Shown here piece after piece: positions 1-8,166 of a stretch of 64,000 nucleotides of DNA (the first letter of the stretch is position 1; every line of letters starts with the position of its first letter). The notes below the pieces were generated by a model. That model worked only from the letters and a program-made list of their open reading frames with translations. It did no database searches and was not told the origin of the DNA. A program made the position numbers and the translations under genes. The stretch comes from an uncultured Prevotellaceae bacterium (lineage in GTDB: Bacteria; Bacteroidota; Bacteroidia; Bacteroidales; Bacteroidaceae): assembly GCA_946184125.1 (NCBI GenBank), contig CAMHEL010000001.1:24905-88904 (forward strand), given 5' to 3'.

Positions 1-959
1 CCCGCATGGTGTCGCTGATGGACTACTGCCTTGGGCGCACCAATGGCGACGGGATGGCGGAGGGACGGCCCGACGACTGGGTCTTCGTCGACTGGACCGA
101 TTTCCCGATGCACAAGCGTGGCGTGTTGTGCTTCGAGCAACTCTTGTTCTGCCGTGCTCTCGAGGCGATGGCGGCGTGTGCCGCCTTGTTGCGCGATACC
201 ACCCTCCTTGACCTGCCACAAGGCAGCCTGACCACTAATGACTATGCCGCCGGCGCCACACACTACGGACACCTCGCGGAGCAGTTGCGTGAAAAACTCA
301 TGCCTACTTTCTGGAGCGAGCAACACCATGCCCTTCTTCATGCCATCGAGGAGGGGAAGATGAACGAGCAGGTGACGCGCTTCCCCAATATGTTCGCCAT
401 CCTCTACGGCTATGCTGACAGTGGTCAGCGCCAGGATATCCTGAGGCATGTGCTGCTCAACGAGAAGGTGGACGCCATCACAACGCCCTATATGCGCTTC
501 TATGAGCTTGACGCGCTCTGCATGATGGGGCAGCATGAAGCGGTCATCGATGCCATCCGCGACTATTGGGGTGGTATGCTCCGCCTCGGCGCCACCTCGT
601 TCTGGGAGAAATACAACCCCGCGGAGCAGGGCACGGAGCACCTCGCCATGTATGGACGGCCTTACGGCAAAAGCCTCTGTCATGCCTGGGGGGCCAGCCC
701 GCTCTATATCCTTGGAAAGCATTTTCTCGGCATCACACCCACCTCGGCGGGCTACGCCACCTACGAGGTGCGCCCCCACCTTGGAGGTCTGGAATGGATG
801 GAGGGTGCTGTCCCCACCCCCTTCGGTCTCATCACCGTGAAGATGGACCGCCAGCACATCACCGTCCACAGCACAGGAGGAAATGGGACACTCGTCATCG
901 GAGAAAAGCGAATACCAATTAAAGGGAAATTAAAGATTGATTTCGGCTGCACCGATTGA
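1..959 (+). CDS. Alpha-L-rhamnosidase, GH78 family (C-terminal part, truncated by the window edge)
   Basis: This enzyme family releases terminal alpha-L-rhamnose from plant glycans or glycosides. The reading frame is open from the first base, so the first ATG at 6 is probably internal; GH78 proteins are usually 700 or more residues and only about 318 are seen. Visible features are the (alpha/alpha)6-barrel segment with WVFVDWTDF near the start and the family's typical end: SFWEKYNP, CHAWGASPLYILGKHFLG, and YEVRPHLGGLEWMEGAVPTP leading into the small C-terminal beta domain. The N-terminal signal and catalytic residues lie outside the window. It is followed by 280 bp of repeats, so it ends its transcription unit here. 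Family assignment is good; substrate is not known. Confidence 0.85.
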   Translation, partial: RMVSLMDYCLGRTNGDGMAEGRPDDWVFVDWTDFPMHKRGVLCFEQLLFCRALEAMAACAALLRDTTLLDLPQGSLTTNDYAAGATHYGHLAEQLREKLMPTFWSEQHHALLHAIEEGKMNEQVTRFPNMFAILYGYADSGQRQDILRHVLLNEKVDAITTPYMRFYELDALCMMGQHEAVIDAIRDYWGGMLRLGATSFWEKYNPAEQGTEHLAMYGRPYGKSLCHAWGASPLYILGKHFLGITPTSAGYATYEVRPHLGGLEWMEGAVPTPFGLITVKMDRQHITVHSTGGNGTLVIGEKRIPIKGKLKIDFGCTD

Positions 960-971
960 AGAATAAAGATT

Positions 972-1150
972 GAGCCCACATTAAAAAGTCCGAATTCTTT
1001 GCTGAGAGCCGTTAGGCACTCCCCTCCCATTAAGGGGAGGGGTAGGGGGTGGGGTTTGTAACTTATTGATTTTTAGAGATATTCAATCCATCTATCATTA
1101 TCTTTCATTAAATGGTATGGGTGCGTGAGCTTCGCCTGTCGCTCTTTGTC
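972..1150 (+). repeat. Degenerate copy of the 62-kb MITE-like element
   Basis: This stretch matches 62046-62220 over almost its whole length: the left terminus (16 of 18 bases), the CCCTCCC/GGGAGGGG block, the segment starting GTAACTTATTGATTTTTAG, and the right part GTGCGTGAGCTTCGCCTG. The right terminal inverted repeat is lost; after CTCTTTGTC the sequence diverges. No target duplication can be seen. The rest of the 960-1238 gap holds only the hairpin at 1163-1206. Confidence 0.8.
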
Positions 1151-1162
1151 AAATTGAACCAG

Positions 1163-1206
1163 ACCTTTCGACCTTATTCGTAGATTGACGAATAAGGTCG
1201 AAAGGT
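1163..1206. repeat. Perfect 19-bp palindromic hairpin
   Basis: The arms ACCTTTCGACCTTATTCGT and ACGAATAAGGTCGAAAGGT are perfect reverse complements around a 6-nt loop (AGATTG). It lies 32 bp past the stop of the minus-strand NRPS. There is no clear T tract, so a normal intrinsic terminator is not well supported. The arm resembles CCTTTCGAACTTATTCGT at 63310, so it may belong to a dispersed family. Confidence 0.75.
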
Positions 1207-1238
1207 TTTGCTTCGAATGTGGTAATCCGAGTTCGAGA

Positions 1239-4200
1239 TTATTCTTTGATTGTACAGACTATCCCCTTCGAGGGCATCGTGAACCAATTTACAATTTTCT
1301 TGGCGGCTTGCTCCACATTGGTGGAGGTCGCTTTGATGCGCTGTGCGATGTCTTGAACGGTGCGGGTGTCAAGTGATCCCATGAGTGTGGGTATGCGCTG
1401 GAGACTGTCGTCGAAGGGTGTCTTGCCGTTGTCGCCAGGTATGAGATAACCCACTCTGACGATTCTCGCTTTGAGATGGTGACTGAGGACGAGTGAAAGG
1501 ATATGCCGTTCGGCGAGGAATTTCGAACGAGAATACTGGTCGGTGAACTGCTGGTGGTGGTAGAGCGTCTGTGGTGAAAGTGGTGGTAAGTTGGTGTCGG
1601 TACCGCCGACACTCAGTGTGGACACATGGATGAGCGGACGGTCGGTGGCGAGGCATAACTGTGACAGAAGTGCCACCCCCTCGGTGTTCACCAAAGTGAT
1701 GTTGTCGTCTTTGGCGAAATAGCGAACGTCGGCGGCACAGTTGACCACCATGTCGAACGATGTCTCTGTCAGTGCCGTCACGCTCTCGCACCGTGTGAGG
1801 TCGCCATAGACGGTACGCAGGTGCGAGGAGGGCAGTTCCTCGCCGAAATAGTATGCCCATCGCTCGCGAAGCCGTTCACGGGCCTGTTCGGCGTCGGTGT
1901 CGCGCATCATGCACACCACCTCATATCCGTTCTTGTCGATGAGTGCCCTGAGCAGGTGGATGCCTAAGAACCCCGTCGCGCCTGTAAGCAGCACCGTCGC
2001 ACCTGAGGGCAGCGGTGCGAAAAGGGTGTCGTGCGAGAGGTGCAGGAGGCTATGGATGGGCCGGTAGTCATATTGTTCGATGTCGTCGTCGTGGAGATTG
2101 CCGCCGTGTTCGAGCAGCAGTCCGAGTTGGTGTGGTGTGGGATGGGTGAAGATGTCGCTGAAATGCAACTTGTAACCTTTCTGCCTTGCTGCTGTCACCA
2201 GTTGCATGGCGAGGATGGAGGTGCCGCCGAGGGCGAAGAAGTCATCGGTGCTCCCTACACTGCTCCTGTCGCCAAGCACCTCGGCGAAGAGTTGGCAGAG
2301 GGTGGCTTCCAGTGGTGTGGCAGGCGGTGTTGTGTCTTCGGCCATGGGCATGGGTAACTGGCGGTATGCCACCTTCCCCGATGATGTCAGCGGCATGGCG
2401 TCGAGGGCGATGAGGCGTTGGGGAACCATCGTGGCGGGCAGTGCACGGCGCAACTGTTCGCTCACCTCGGTGGCGGTCAGTGGCGCATGGGCTGTGAAAT
2501 AGCCGGTCAGAAGTGGCTTCCCGTTCACCTCGGGAGCGACGACCACGGCATCGACGATGCCGTCGATGCACCGCATCTGTTGCTCGATTTCCTCCAGCGC
2601 GATGCGTATGCCGTCGATTTTCACCTGACGGTCTTTTCGGCCAATGAATTCCAGTTGCCCCTCGTCGTTCCATCTCACCAGGTCGCCGGTGTGATAGACC
2701 TTGCCGTGATAGAAGGTGCAGTGGGTGAAGCGCTCCTCGGTGAGTGCTGGCGCCTTCCAGTAACCCAGGGCGATGTTGCTGCCGGCGAGCCACAGTTCAC
2801 CCACGGCTCCTTGTGGGAGCAGGCAGCCGAAGCAGTCCACCACAAAAGCGTGGCAGTTGTCCAGTGGGCGGCCGATGGGTATGGTCTCATACGTCCGCCG
2901 TTTCTCCAATTCATAATAGGTGGCATCGACGGTGAACTCTGTCGGGCCGTAGGTGTTGTATACCCGTCCTTGCACAGGAGGGATGTCGGTCAGGCGTTCG
3001 CCGCCTACGCAGAGGTAGTCGACGGGCAGGTCGTGGCTCTGTGCGAGGGCGACGCCAAGACGTGTGGTGTAGCAGCCACCGGTAACGTGATGAATGTCGA
3101 TGAAGTGTGCGATATCGTCGAGGTCTTTACGCTGGTCTTCGGGGATGAGAAGGACGCAACCTCCCGTGGTGAGCACGGGGAAGAGGTCTTCCACCGAGGC
3201 GTCGAAGGCGAGGGAGGAATGGCAGGCGATGCGGCTGCGGTTTGTCAGAGGCCAGCGGCGCACACAGAAATGGATGAGGTTGGAAAGGGCGGCATGGGGT
3301 ATCACCACCCCCTTGGGCCTTCCTGTCGTCCCCGATGTGTAGATGATGTAGGCGGGGGCCTGTGGCTGAGAGTGGTCGATGGGGCAGGGTGGGGCAGTGG
3401 AGGAGGCGTGGGTATGGATGGCGGTACTGTCGAGGATGAGGGTAATGCCCGCGTCGTCGATGAGTTGCTGTTGCCGCTGGGGAGGAAGGTGGGGGTCGAT
3501 GGGCATGTAGGCGGCACCGGCGCGCATGATGGCGAGTGCCCCGACGAGAAAGGCGGCACATGGCGTGGCATACAGTCCGATGACAGGACCGGAGGTGTTT
3601 TGGGTGTGTAGCCAGTGGGCCAGCGCGCGCGACTGCCGCTCCAGTTCGCTGTAGGTCAGCGACTGCCGGCTGTCGTCGACGGCTACCGACTCTGGCGTGC
3701 TGCGGCACTGTTTGAGAAACAGACTCACCACAGTGTCATCGGCATGGTGGTTCTGCTCACCTGCTGAGAGACGCAGCATACGGGCCGTCTCGTCATCACT
3801 CATCAGGGTGATGCCGCTCACATGGCTGTCGCTGCCTGTCATCAGACTGGAAAGGGCATGGCGCATGGCATGGGCGAAAAGACGGAGTGCACCGCGGCTG
3901 TGGGAGGTGGGCGCCTCCAGCCGCACCTCATAGCTGTCGTCCACGGCATAGACCACCACGCTGAGGTCGCCGGGCGACGACTGGGCGAGCTGGACGCCCT
4001 GGTAGTGCTGCCCCTCGATGATGGTCTCCTCCTTCACTCCGTCGCCTTGGAAGGCGAAGGAGATTTTGGGGATGAGACCGCTGTCGCGGCAGAAATGTGT
4101 GAAAGGGTAGGTGCGGTGGCGGAGGGTGTTCATCCATTGTCTCCGGAGCTGGGTGAGGAGGTCGGAACAGGTCGTGTCAGTGGCGATGTCGGCCACGAAG

Positions 4201-5042
4201 GGCACCGTCTGCACAAACATGCCGTAAGTGTGTGCCAGGCGTTTGTCGAAACGGCCATGGTTGATGGTGGAGAAGGTGACACGGCTGTGGTGGGTGAGCT
4301 TGCTCAAGGTGAGGCTGAAGACTGCCATTAGCAGCAGTGGGGCCGAGGTGTGGTGCTCTTCCGTCCAGCGGTCTGTTTCTTGCCGGCTGATGCTGAAGCT
4401 CTCTGTGCTTTTTCCCTCGTTGCTGGAGGGTGTGCCGGAGACATAGCAGGTTGCCTCGCAGTCTTCGAAAAGACCGAGGAAATAGTCTCTCGCTTTGGTG
4501 TAGGATGGGGTGTGCAGGGCCTGCTGCTCTTCCTCGGCCCAGGCAAACAGCGTCTTCGCCGGCGGAGCCAGGACGCACCCCGCATAGGCCGCTGGCAGGT
4601 CGGTCTGCATGAGGTTGTGTGCGATGGTGTAACCGTCGGCGATGCTGTGGTGGAAGTCGGAAAGAAGATACAGATGGCTGTCGGTCTCGATGACTTCAAA
4701 GCGGCAAAGTGCCTCATCGCCGAATAGGTCGAAGGGCTTGACGAAGCCGTGGCGGATATACGTGTCGGCCACGTCCTCGCTCATCTGGCGTCGGGCGACG
4801 GGGATGGGGAGGGCGTGGTCGGCATATTGACGGATGGTGCCGTCGGGGGTTCTTATGAAACGGATATGGAGCTCCTCACGGGAGGAGCAGATACAAGTGA
4901 TGGCATCCACGAGCCTTGAGGCATCGACAGACTTGCCGAGGGTGATGACCGATGGCAGGTTCCATGCGGTGGACTGTGGCGTGGCGCTGCAGGCAAGGAG
5001 AATGCCGAGCTGCGCGTCGAGCACAGGGTGCGAGTCCATCAC
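1239..5042 (-). CDS. Single-module nonribosomal peptide synthetase (C-A-T-R)
   Basis: A 1267-residue multidomain enzyme. Condensation domain about 1-430 with the active-site motif HHSIADG (131-137). Adenylation domain about 440-900 with YIIYTSGTTGRPKG (565-578), YNTYGPTE (695-702), YHTGDL (783-788) and the catalytic lysine in SSGK (890). Carrier domain with FFALGGTSI (935-943; Ser942 is the phosphopantetheine site). Terminal NAD(P)-dependent reductase from about 1010 with LLTGATGFLG (1018-1027) and YSRSK (1170-1174). Such an enzyme joins an acyl or aminoacyl donor to one amino acid and releases it reductively as an aldehyde or alcohol. The binding-pocket residues read roughly D-A-E-C-V-G-T-V-D, which resembles the lysine code I recall for bacitracin synthetase; this is inference. 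The reductase, about 258 residues, is shorter than typical R domains. The ORF begins GTG-ATG (5042/5039); either may be the start. It lies 19 bp behind pheS, probably co-transcribed. No phosphopantetheinyl transferase or transporter is adjacent. Confidence 0.92.
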   Translation of the reverse strand: MMDSHPVLDAQLGILLACSATPQSTAWNLPSVITLGKSVDASRLVDAITCICSSREELHIRFIRTPDGTIRQYADHALPIPVARRQMSEDVADTYIRHGFVKPFDLFGDEALCRFEVIETDSHLYLLSDFHHSIADGYTIAHNLMQTDLPAAYAGCVLAPPAKTLFAWAEEEQQALHTPSYTKARDYFLGLFEDCEATCYVSGTPSSNEGKSTESFSISRQETDRWTEEHHTSAPLLLMAVFSLTLSKLTHHSRVTFSTINHGRFDKRLAHTYGMFVQTVPFVADIATDTTCSDLLTQLRRQWMNTLRHRTYPFTHFCRDSGLIPKISFAFQGDGVKEETIIEGQHYQGVQLAQSSPGDLSVVVYAVDDSYEVRLEAPTSHSRGALRLFAHAMRHALSSLMTGSDSHVSGITLMSDDETARMLRLSAGEQNHHADDTVVSLFLKQCRSTPESVAVDDSRQSLTYSELERQSRALAHWLHTQNTSGPVIGLYATPCAAFLVGALAIMRAGAAYMPIDPHLPPQRQQQLIDDAGITLILDSTAIHTHASSTAPPCPIDHSQPQAPAYIIYTSGTTGRPKGVVIPHAALSNLIHFCVRRWPLTNRSRIACHSSLAFDASVEDLFPVLTTGGCVLLIPEDQRKDLDDIAHFIDIHHVTGGCYTTRLGVALAQSHDLPVDYLCVGGERLTDIPPVQGRVYNTYGPTEFTVDATYYELEKRRTYETIPIGRPLDNCHAFVVDCFGCLLPQGAVGELWLAGSNIALGYWKAPALTEERFTHCTFYHGKVYHTGDLVRWNDEGQLEFIGRKDRQVKIDGIRIALEEIEQQMRCIDGIVDAVVVAPEVNGKPLLTGYFTAHAPLTATEVSEQLRRALPATMVPQRLIALDAMPLTSSGKVAYRQLPMPMAEDTTPPATPLEATLCQLFAEVLGDRSSVGSTDDFFALGGTSILAMQLVTAARQKGYKLHFSDIFTHPTPHQLGLLLEHGGNLHDDDIEQYDYRPIHSLLHLSHDTLFAPLPSGATVLLTGATGFLGIHLLRALIDKNGYEVVCMMRDTDAEQARERLRERWAYYFGEELPSSHLRTVYGDLTRCESVTALTETSFDMVVNCAADVRYFAKDDNITLVNTEGVALLSQLCLATDRPLIHVSTLSVGGTDTNLPPLSPQTLYHHQQFTDQYSRSKFLAERHILSLVLSHHLKARIVRVGYLIPGDNGKTPFDDSLQRIPTLMGSLDTRTVQDIAQRIKATSTNVEQAAKKIVNWFTMPSKGIVCTIKE

Positions 5043-5061
5043 GGTGACGGTTGGAGAACGG

Positions 5062-6099
5062 TCAATAGGCCGACTCGAACTCGCGGAGGAAGCGGGTGTC
5101 GTTCTCTGAGAACATGCGTAGGTCGCTCACACGGTATTTCAGGTTGGTGATGCGCTCGACACCTACGCCGAAGGCATAGCCGCTGTAGATGCTGCTGTCG
5201 ATGCCGCACAACTCCAGCACGTTGGGGTCAACCATGCCACAACCCAGGATTTCCACCCATCCGGTGTGCTTGCAGAAACCGCATCCCACACCGCCGCAGA
5301 TGTGGCACGAGATGTCCATCTCGGCACTCGGCTCGGTGAAGGGGAAGAAACTCGGGCGGAGGCGGATTTTCGTGTCGGCACCGAACAACTCACGGGCGAA
5401 AGAGAGTAGTACCTGCTTGAGGTCGGTGAAGGAGACGTTGCGGTCGATGTAAAGTCCTTCCACCTGATGGAAGAAGCAGTGGGCACGGGCGGTGATGGCC
5501 TCATTGCGATACACACGGCCTGGGCAGATGACGCGGATGGGAGGCTGGGTGGTGTCCATCACACGGGCCTGAACCGAACTGGTGTGGCTCCTGAGGATGA
5601 TGTTCTTTGCCACGTCGTCGGCATTGGTCTCCACGAAAAACGTGTCCTGCATGTCGCGAGCGGGATGGTCGGCGGCGAAATTCATCTTCGTGAACACATG
5701 AAGGTCATCCTCCACCTCAGGACCATCGGCAAGCGTGAATCCCATACGTGAGAAAATGTCGATAATCTCGTTGGTGACAATCGAGATGGGATGGCGCGTG
5801 CCAAGCTCGATGGGGTAGGCGGTGCGTGTCAGGTCAAGGCTCTCAGTGGCACCGCCAGTGGTGGAAATCTCATCGCGAAGGGCATTGATGCGCTCGGTGG
5901 CCTTCTGCTTCAACTCGTTGAGCTTCATGCCAATGACACGTTTCTGCTCACCCGCCACTTGGCGGAAGTCCGACATCAGTGAGGCGATCTCTCCTCGCTT
6001 GCTCAAATACTTCAGGCGAAGGGCCTCTATCTCTTCGGCATTCGCCGCATGCAACTGCTGCACTTCACTCAGAAGTGCCTCTATTTTCTCAAGTAACAT
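5062..6099 (-). CDS. pheS: Phenylalanyl-tRNA synthetase alpha subunit
   Basis: Charges tRNA-Phe with phenylalanine as part of the alpha2-beta2 enzyme in the cytoplasm; the beta-subunit gene pheT is not in the window. The N-terminal coiled coil is followed by the class II core, with GTRHPIS, FTKMNFAADHPARDMQDTFF, LRSHTSSVQAR, CPGRVYRNEAITARAHCFFHQVEGL (motif 2) and GWVEILGCGMVDPNVL, then the motif 3 region GYAFGVGVERI. The ORF track starts at a TTG (6126), but that codon lies inside the -7 promoter box, so the ATG at 6099 (MLLEKIEALL) is preferred, giving 345 residues. It is the first gene of a likely two-gene unit with the NRPS, an unusual partner for pheS. Confidence 0.97.
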   Translation of the reverse strand: MLLEKIEALLSEVQQLHAANAEEIEALRLKYLSKRGEIASLMSDFRQVAGEQKRVIGMKLNELKQKATERINALRDEISTTGGATESLDLTRTAYPIELGTRHPISIVTNEIIDIFSRMGFTLADGPEVEDDLHVFTKMNFAADHPARDMQDTFFVETNADDVAKNIILRSHTSSVQARVMDTTQPPIRVICPGRVYRNEAITARAHCFFHQVEGLYIDRNVSFTDLKQVLLSFARELFGADTKIRLRPSFFPFTEPSAEMDISCHICGGVGCGFCKHTGWVEILGCGMVDPNVLELCGIDSSIYSGYAFGVGVERITNLKYRVSDLRMFSENDTRFLREFESAY

Positions 6100-6123
6100 T
6101 CTCTTATCTTTTGAAATTGTATG

Positions 6124-6131
6124 CAAAGGTA
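6124..6131 (-). promoter_or_regulatory. -7 promoter box of pheS (TACCTTTG)
   Basis: The minus strand reads TACCTTTG, the Bacteroidota TAnnTTTG box, 25 bp before the pheS ATG. No good TTTG lies at the -33 distance. Its place rules out the upstream TTG start. Confidence 0.6.
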
Positions 6132-6173
6132 ATATTTTTATGGTAAATCACGCACATTATCGAAATAAAGTTG

Positions 6174-6181
6174 TACTTTTG
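6174..6181 (+). promoter_or_regulatory. -7 promoter box of the DUF4348 lipoprotein gene (TACTTTTG)
   Basis: TACTTTTG matches TAnnTTTG and lies 41 bp before the ATG at 6222. It is divergent from the pheS promoter, leaving about 40 bp between the two boxes. The -33 element is weak. Confidence 0.5.
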
Positions 6182-6221
6182 CAAGTAATATCGTCAAATT
6201 CGGGCGCATAACATATAATGT

Positions 6222-7097
6222 ATGATTAGACGAAAGACCATTTTCGCGTGCTTCATACTTATGGCTTTAGGTATCGTCTATAGCTGTAAGGACAAGAAGC
6301 CTGAGGTGGAGGAGATAACTAAGACAGACACTGTGGTGCCAGTCGATACCGTGCCGGCTGTCGTGGTCGATACCGTGCCTGAGGATGCCATGGACAGCCT
6401 CATCTCTGCCACGCCAATGCCCGTCGCTGCCGACGAGCTCTTCGATGACTTCCTCTTCAACTTCGCCGCCAACAAAAAACTGCAGTATGAGAGGGTGGAC
6501 TTCCCTCTCGAAGTGGAGCAGGGCGACACCACAACCACCATACAGCAGGCGGAGTGGAAACAGGAGCACTATTTCATGAAACAGGAGTTCTATACCCTCA
6601 TCTTCGACAATGAGAAACAGCTCGACCTGGTGAAAGCCACACACCTCGACAGCGTCGTGGTAGAGAAAATCGACCTCAGGGCTAATAACGTCGAGCAGCA
6701 TATCTTCAACAGGGTGAACGGGCAATGGAGGCTCACTGGCATCACTCGCAACTCCATCCTGCAGAACCCCAACAAGTCCTTCCTCGGCTTCTACGAGAAA
6801 TTCGCCAACGACTCCGCCTTCCAGATGCAGAGCATCGGAGAGCCGGTCGAGGCCACTGTGCCCGACCCCGACGATGAGTACGGCACGGTGGAAGGTGAGT
6901 TCTTCCCGGAACAGTGGCCCGACTTCCGTCCCACCGAACTGCCCACAGATTTCCTTTACAATATCAATTATGGCCAGTCATATACGCAGAACAAGCAGAA
7001 AGTGCTCGTTTTCAGGGGCATCGCCAATGGACTGGAGGCAAGGATGACTTTCAGGCAGACCGATGGAAAATGGAAACTGGTGAAATTGGTCAACTGA
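6222..7097 (+). CDS. DUF4348-type lipoprotein
   Basis: A 291-residue exported lipoprotein of unknown function. The signal peptide (MIRRKTIFACFILMALG) ends in a lipobox with Cys22. A Thr/Val/Pro/Asp-rich linker with repeated DTVP motifs (about 35-60) precedes one folded domain (about 70-291) with alternating beta-like segments, consistent with DUF4348 proteins of Bacteroidales. It is probably anchored to the inner or outer membrane facing the periplasm. It has its own promoter and is followed 50 bp later by murB. Nothing in the sequence indicates a catalytic role. Confidence 0.8.
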   Translation: MIRRKTIFACFILMALGIVYSCKDKKPEVEEITKTDTVVPVDTVPAVVVDTVPEDAMDSLISATPMPVAADELFDDFLFNFAANKKLQYERVDFPLEVEQGDTTTTIQQAEWKQEHYFMKQEFYTLIFDNEKQLDLVKATHLDSVVVEKIDLRANNVEQHIFNRVNGQWRLTGITRNSILQNPNKSFLGFYEKFANDSAFQMQSIGEPVEATVPDPDDEYGTVEGEFFPEQWPDFRPTELPTDFLYNINYGQSYTQNKQKVLVFRGIANGLEARMTFRQTDGKWKLVKLVN

Positions 7098-7147
7098 CCC
7101 TTCTGACCTGTTAATAGCATGATACTCAACTCTCCCAGTAAATCATT

Positions 7148-8161
7148 ATGATAGACATTCTAAATTATGACCTGACCAGGCACAACACTTTTGGCATCAA
7201 GGTATCCTGCCGGAGGTACGTAGAACTGGAGAAAGAGGCTGAGGTGACACCCTTCGTCTGTTCACTAACCGACGACGACACACCCATCCTCGTCATCGGA
7301 GGTGGAAGCAACCTGCTGTTCACCGGAGATTTCAAGGGGACGGTGCTGCGCTCGGCCATCAAAGGAGTAGAGACAACCAGCGAGAACGGATATGTGCTGC
7401 TCAGATGCGGCTCAGGGGAGCGGTGGGACGATATCGTCGCCCTATGCGTCGACCATGGGTGGTATGGCGCCGAAAACCTCTCCTACATACCCGGCGATGT
7501 GGGGGCTTCTGCCGTTCAGAACATCGGGGCTTACGGCGTTGAGGTGAAAGACCTTATCTGGGCCATCGAAGCCGTTGACCTCAAAACGGGACTGATGGTG
7601 AATATCGAACCGCAGGACTGTGAGTATGGCTACCGCGACTCTCGATTCAAAAGGGAGTGGATGGGGCGATTCTTCATCACGGCGGTCACTTACAGACTAT
7701 CGGAAACCTTCTCGCCCAAACTCGACTATGGCAACATCAGGGCGATGCTGGAGGCAAGAGGGATAGAAAAACCCACGGCACGGCAGCTTAGGCAGGTCAT
7801 CATCGATATCAGAAAGGCAAAACTGCCCGACCCGGAGCAGGAAGGTAATGCGGGAAGCTTTTTCGTCAACCCCGTCGTCGATGGCGAGAAGTACAGACAA
7901 CTGGCAAGCATCTATCCTGACATGCCTCACTACACCATCGACAGCGACAATGAGAAAATACCTGCGGGATGGCTCATCGAACAATGCGGATGGAAGGGAC
8001 GGAGTATGGGTAATGCCGCCGTCAGTGGCAAACAGGCTCTCGTGCTGGTCAACAAGGGGGGCGCTACGGGAGAGGACGTGCTGCGGCTGTGCGAGGCGGT
8101 AAGAAACGATGTCTTCAATAGGTTCGGCATAGAAATCCATACCGAGGTCAACATCATCTGA
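7148..8161 (+). CDS. murB: UDP-N-acetylenolpyruvoylglucosamine reductase
   Basis: FAD-dependent cytoplasmic enzyme that reduces UDP-GlcNAc-enolpyruvate to UDP-MurNAc with NADPH, the second committed step of peptidoglycan synthesis. It is 337 residues, the type I length. The FAD-binding segment GGGSNLLF (51-58) and YIPGDVGASAVQNIGAYG (113-130) are present; CEYGYRDSRFK (159-168) carries the substrate-binding Tyr/Arg, and GSFFVNP (236-242) holds the catalytic serine (Ser237). The end HTEVNII is typical. It is followed 5 bp later by the metallo-hydrolase, so the two are likely co-transcribed. Confidence 0.97.
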   Translation: MIDILNYDLTRHNTFGIKVSCRRYVELEKEAEVTPFVCSLTDDDTPILVIGGGSNLLFTGDFKGTVLRSAIKGVETTSENGYVLLRCGSGERWDDIVALCVDHGWYGAENLSYIPGDVGASAVQNIGAYGVEVKDLIWAIEAVDLKTGLMVNIEPQDCEYGYRDSRFKREWMGRFFITAVTYRLSETFSPKLDYGNIRAMLEARGIEKPTARQLRQVIIDIRKAKLPDPEQEGNAGSFFVNPVVDGEKYRQLASIYPDMPHYTIDSDNEKIPAGWLIEQCGWKGRSMGNAAVSGKQALVLVNKGGATGEDVLRLCEAVRNDVFNRFGIEIHTEVNII

Positions 8162-8166
8162 AACTT

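Noticed and set aside
1163-1206. 19-bp palindrome as intrinsic terminator of the NRPS
   Set aside because: No T tract follows on either strand, so it is listed as a repeat.
2418-3611. 397-residue plus-strand ORF opposite the NRPS
   Set aside because: It is antisense to the adenylation domain, has no family features and reflects the codon bias of the real gene.
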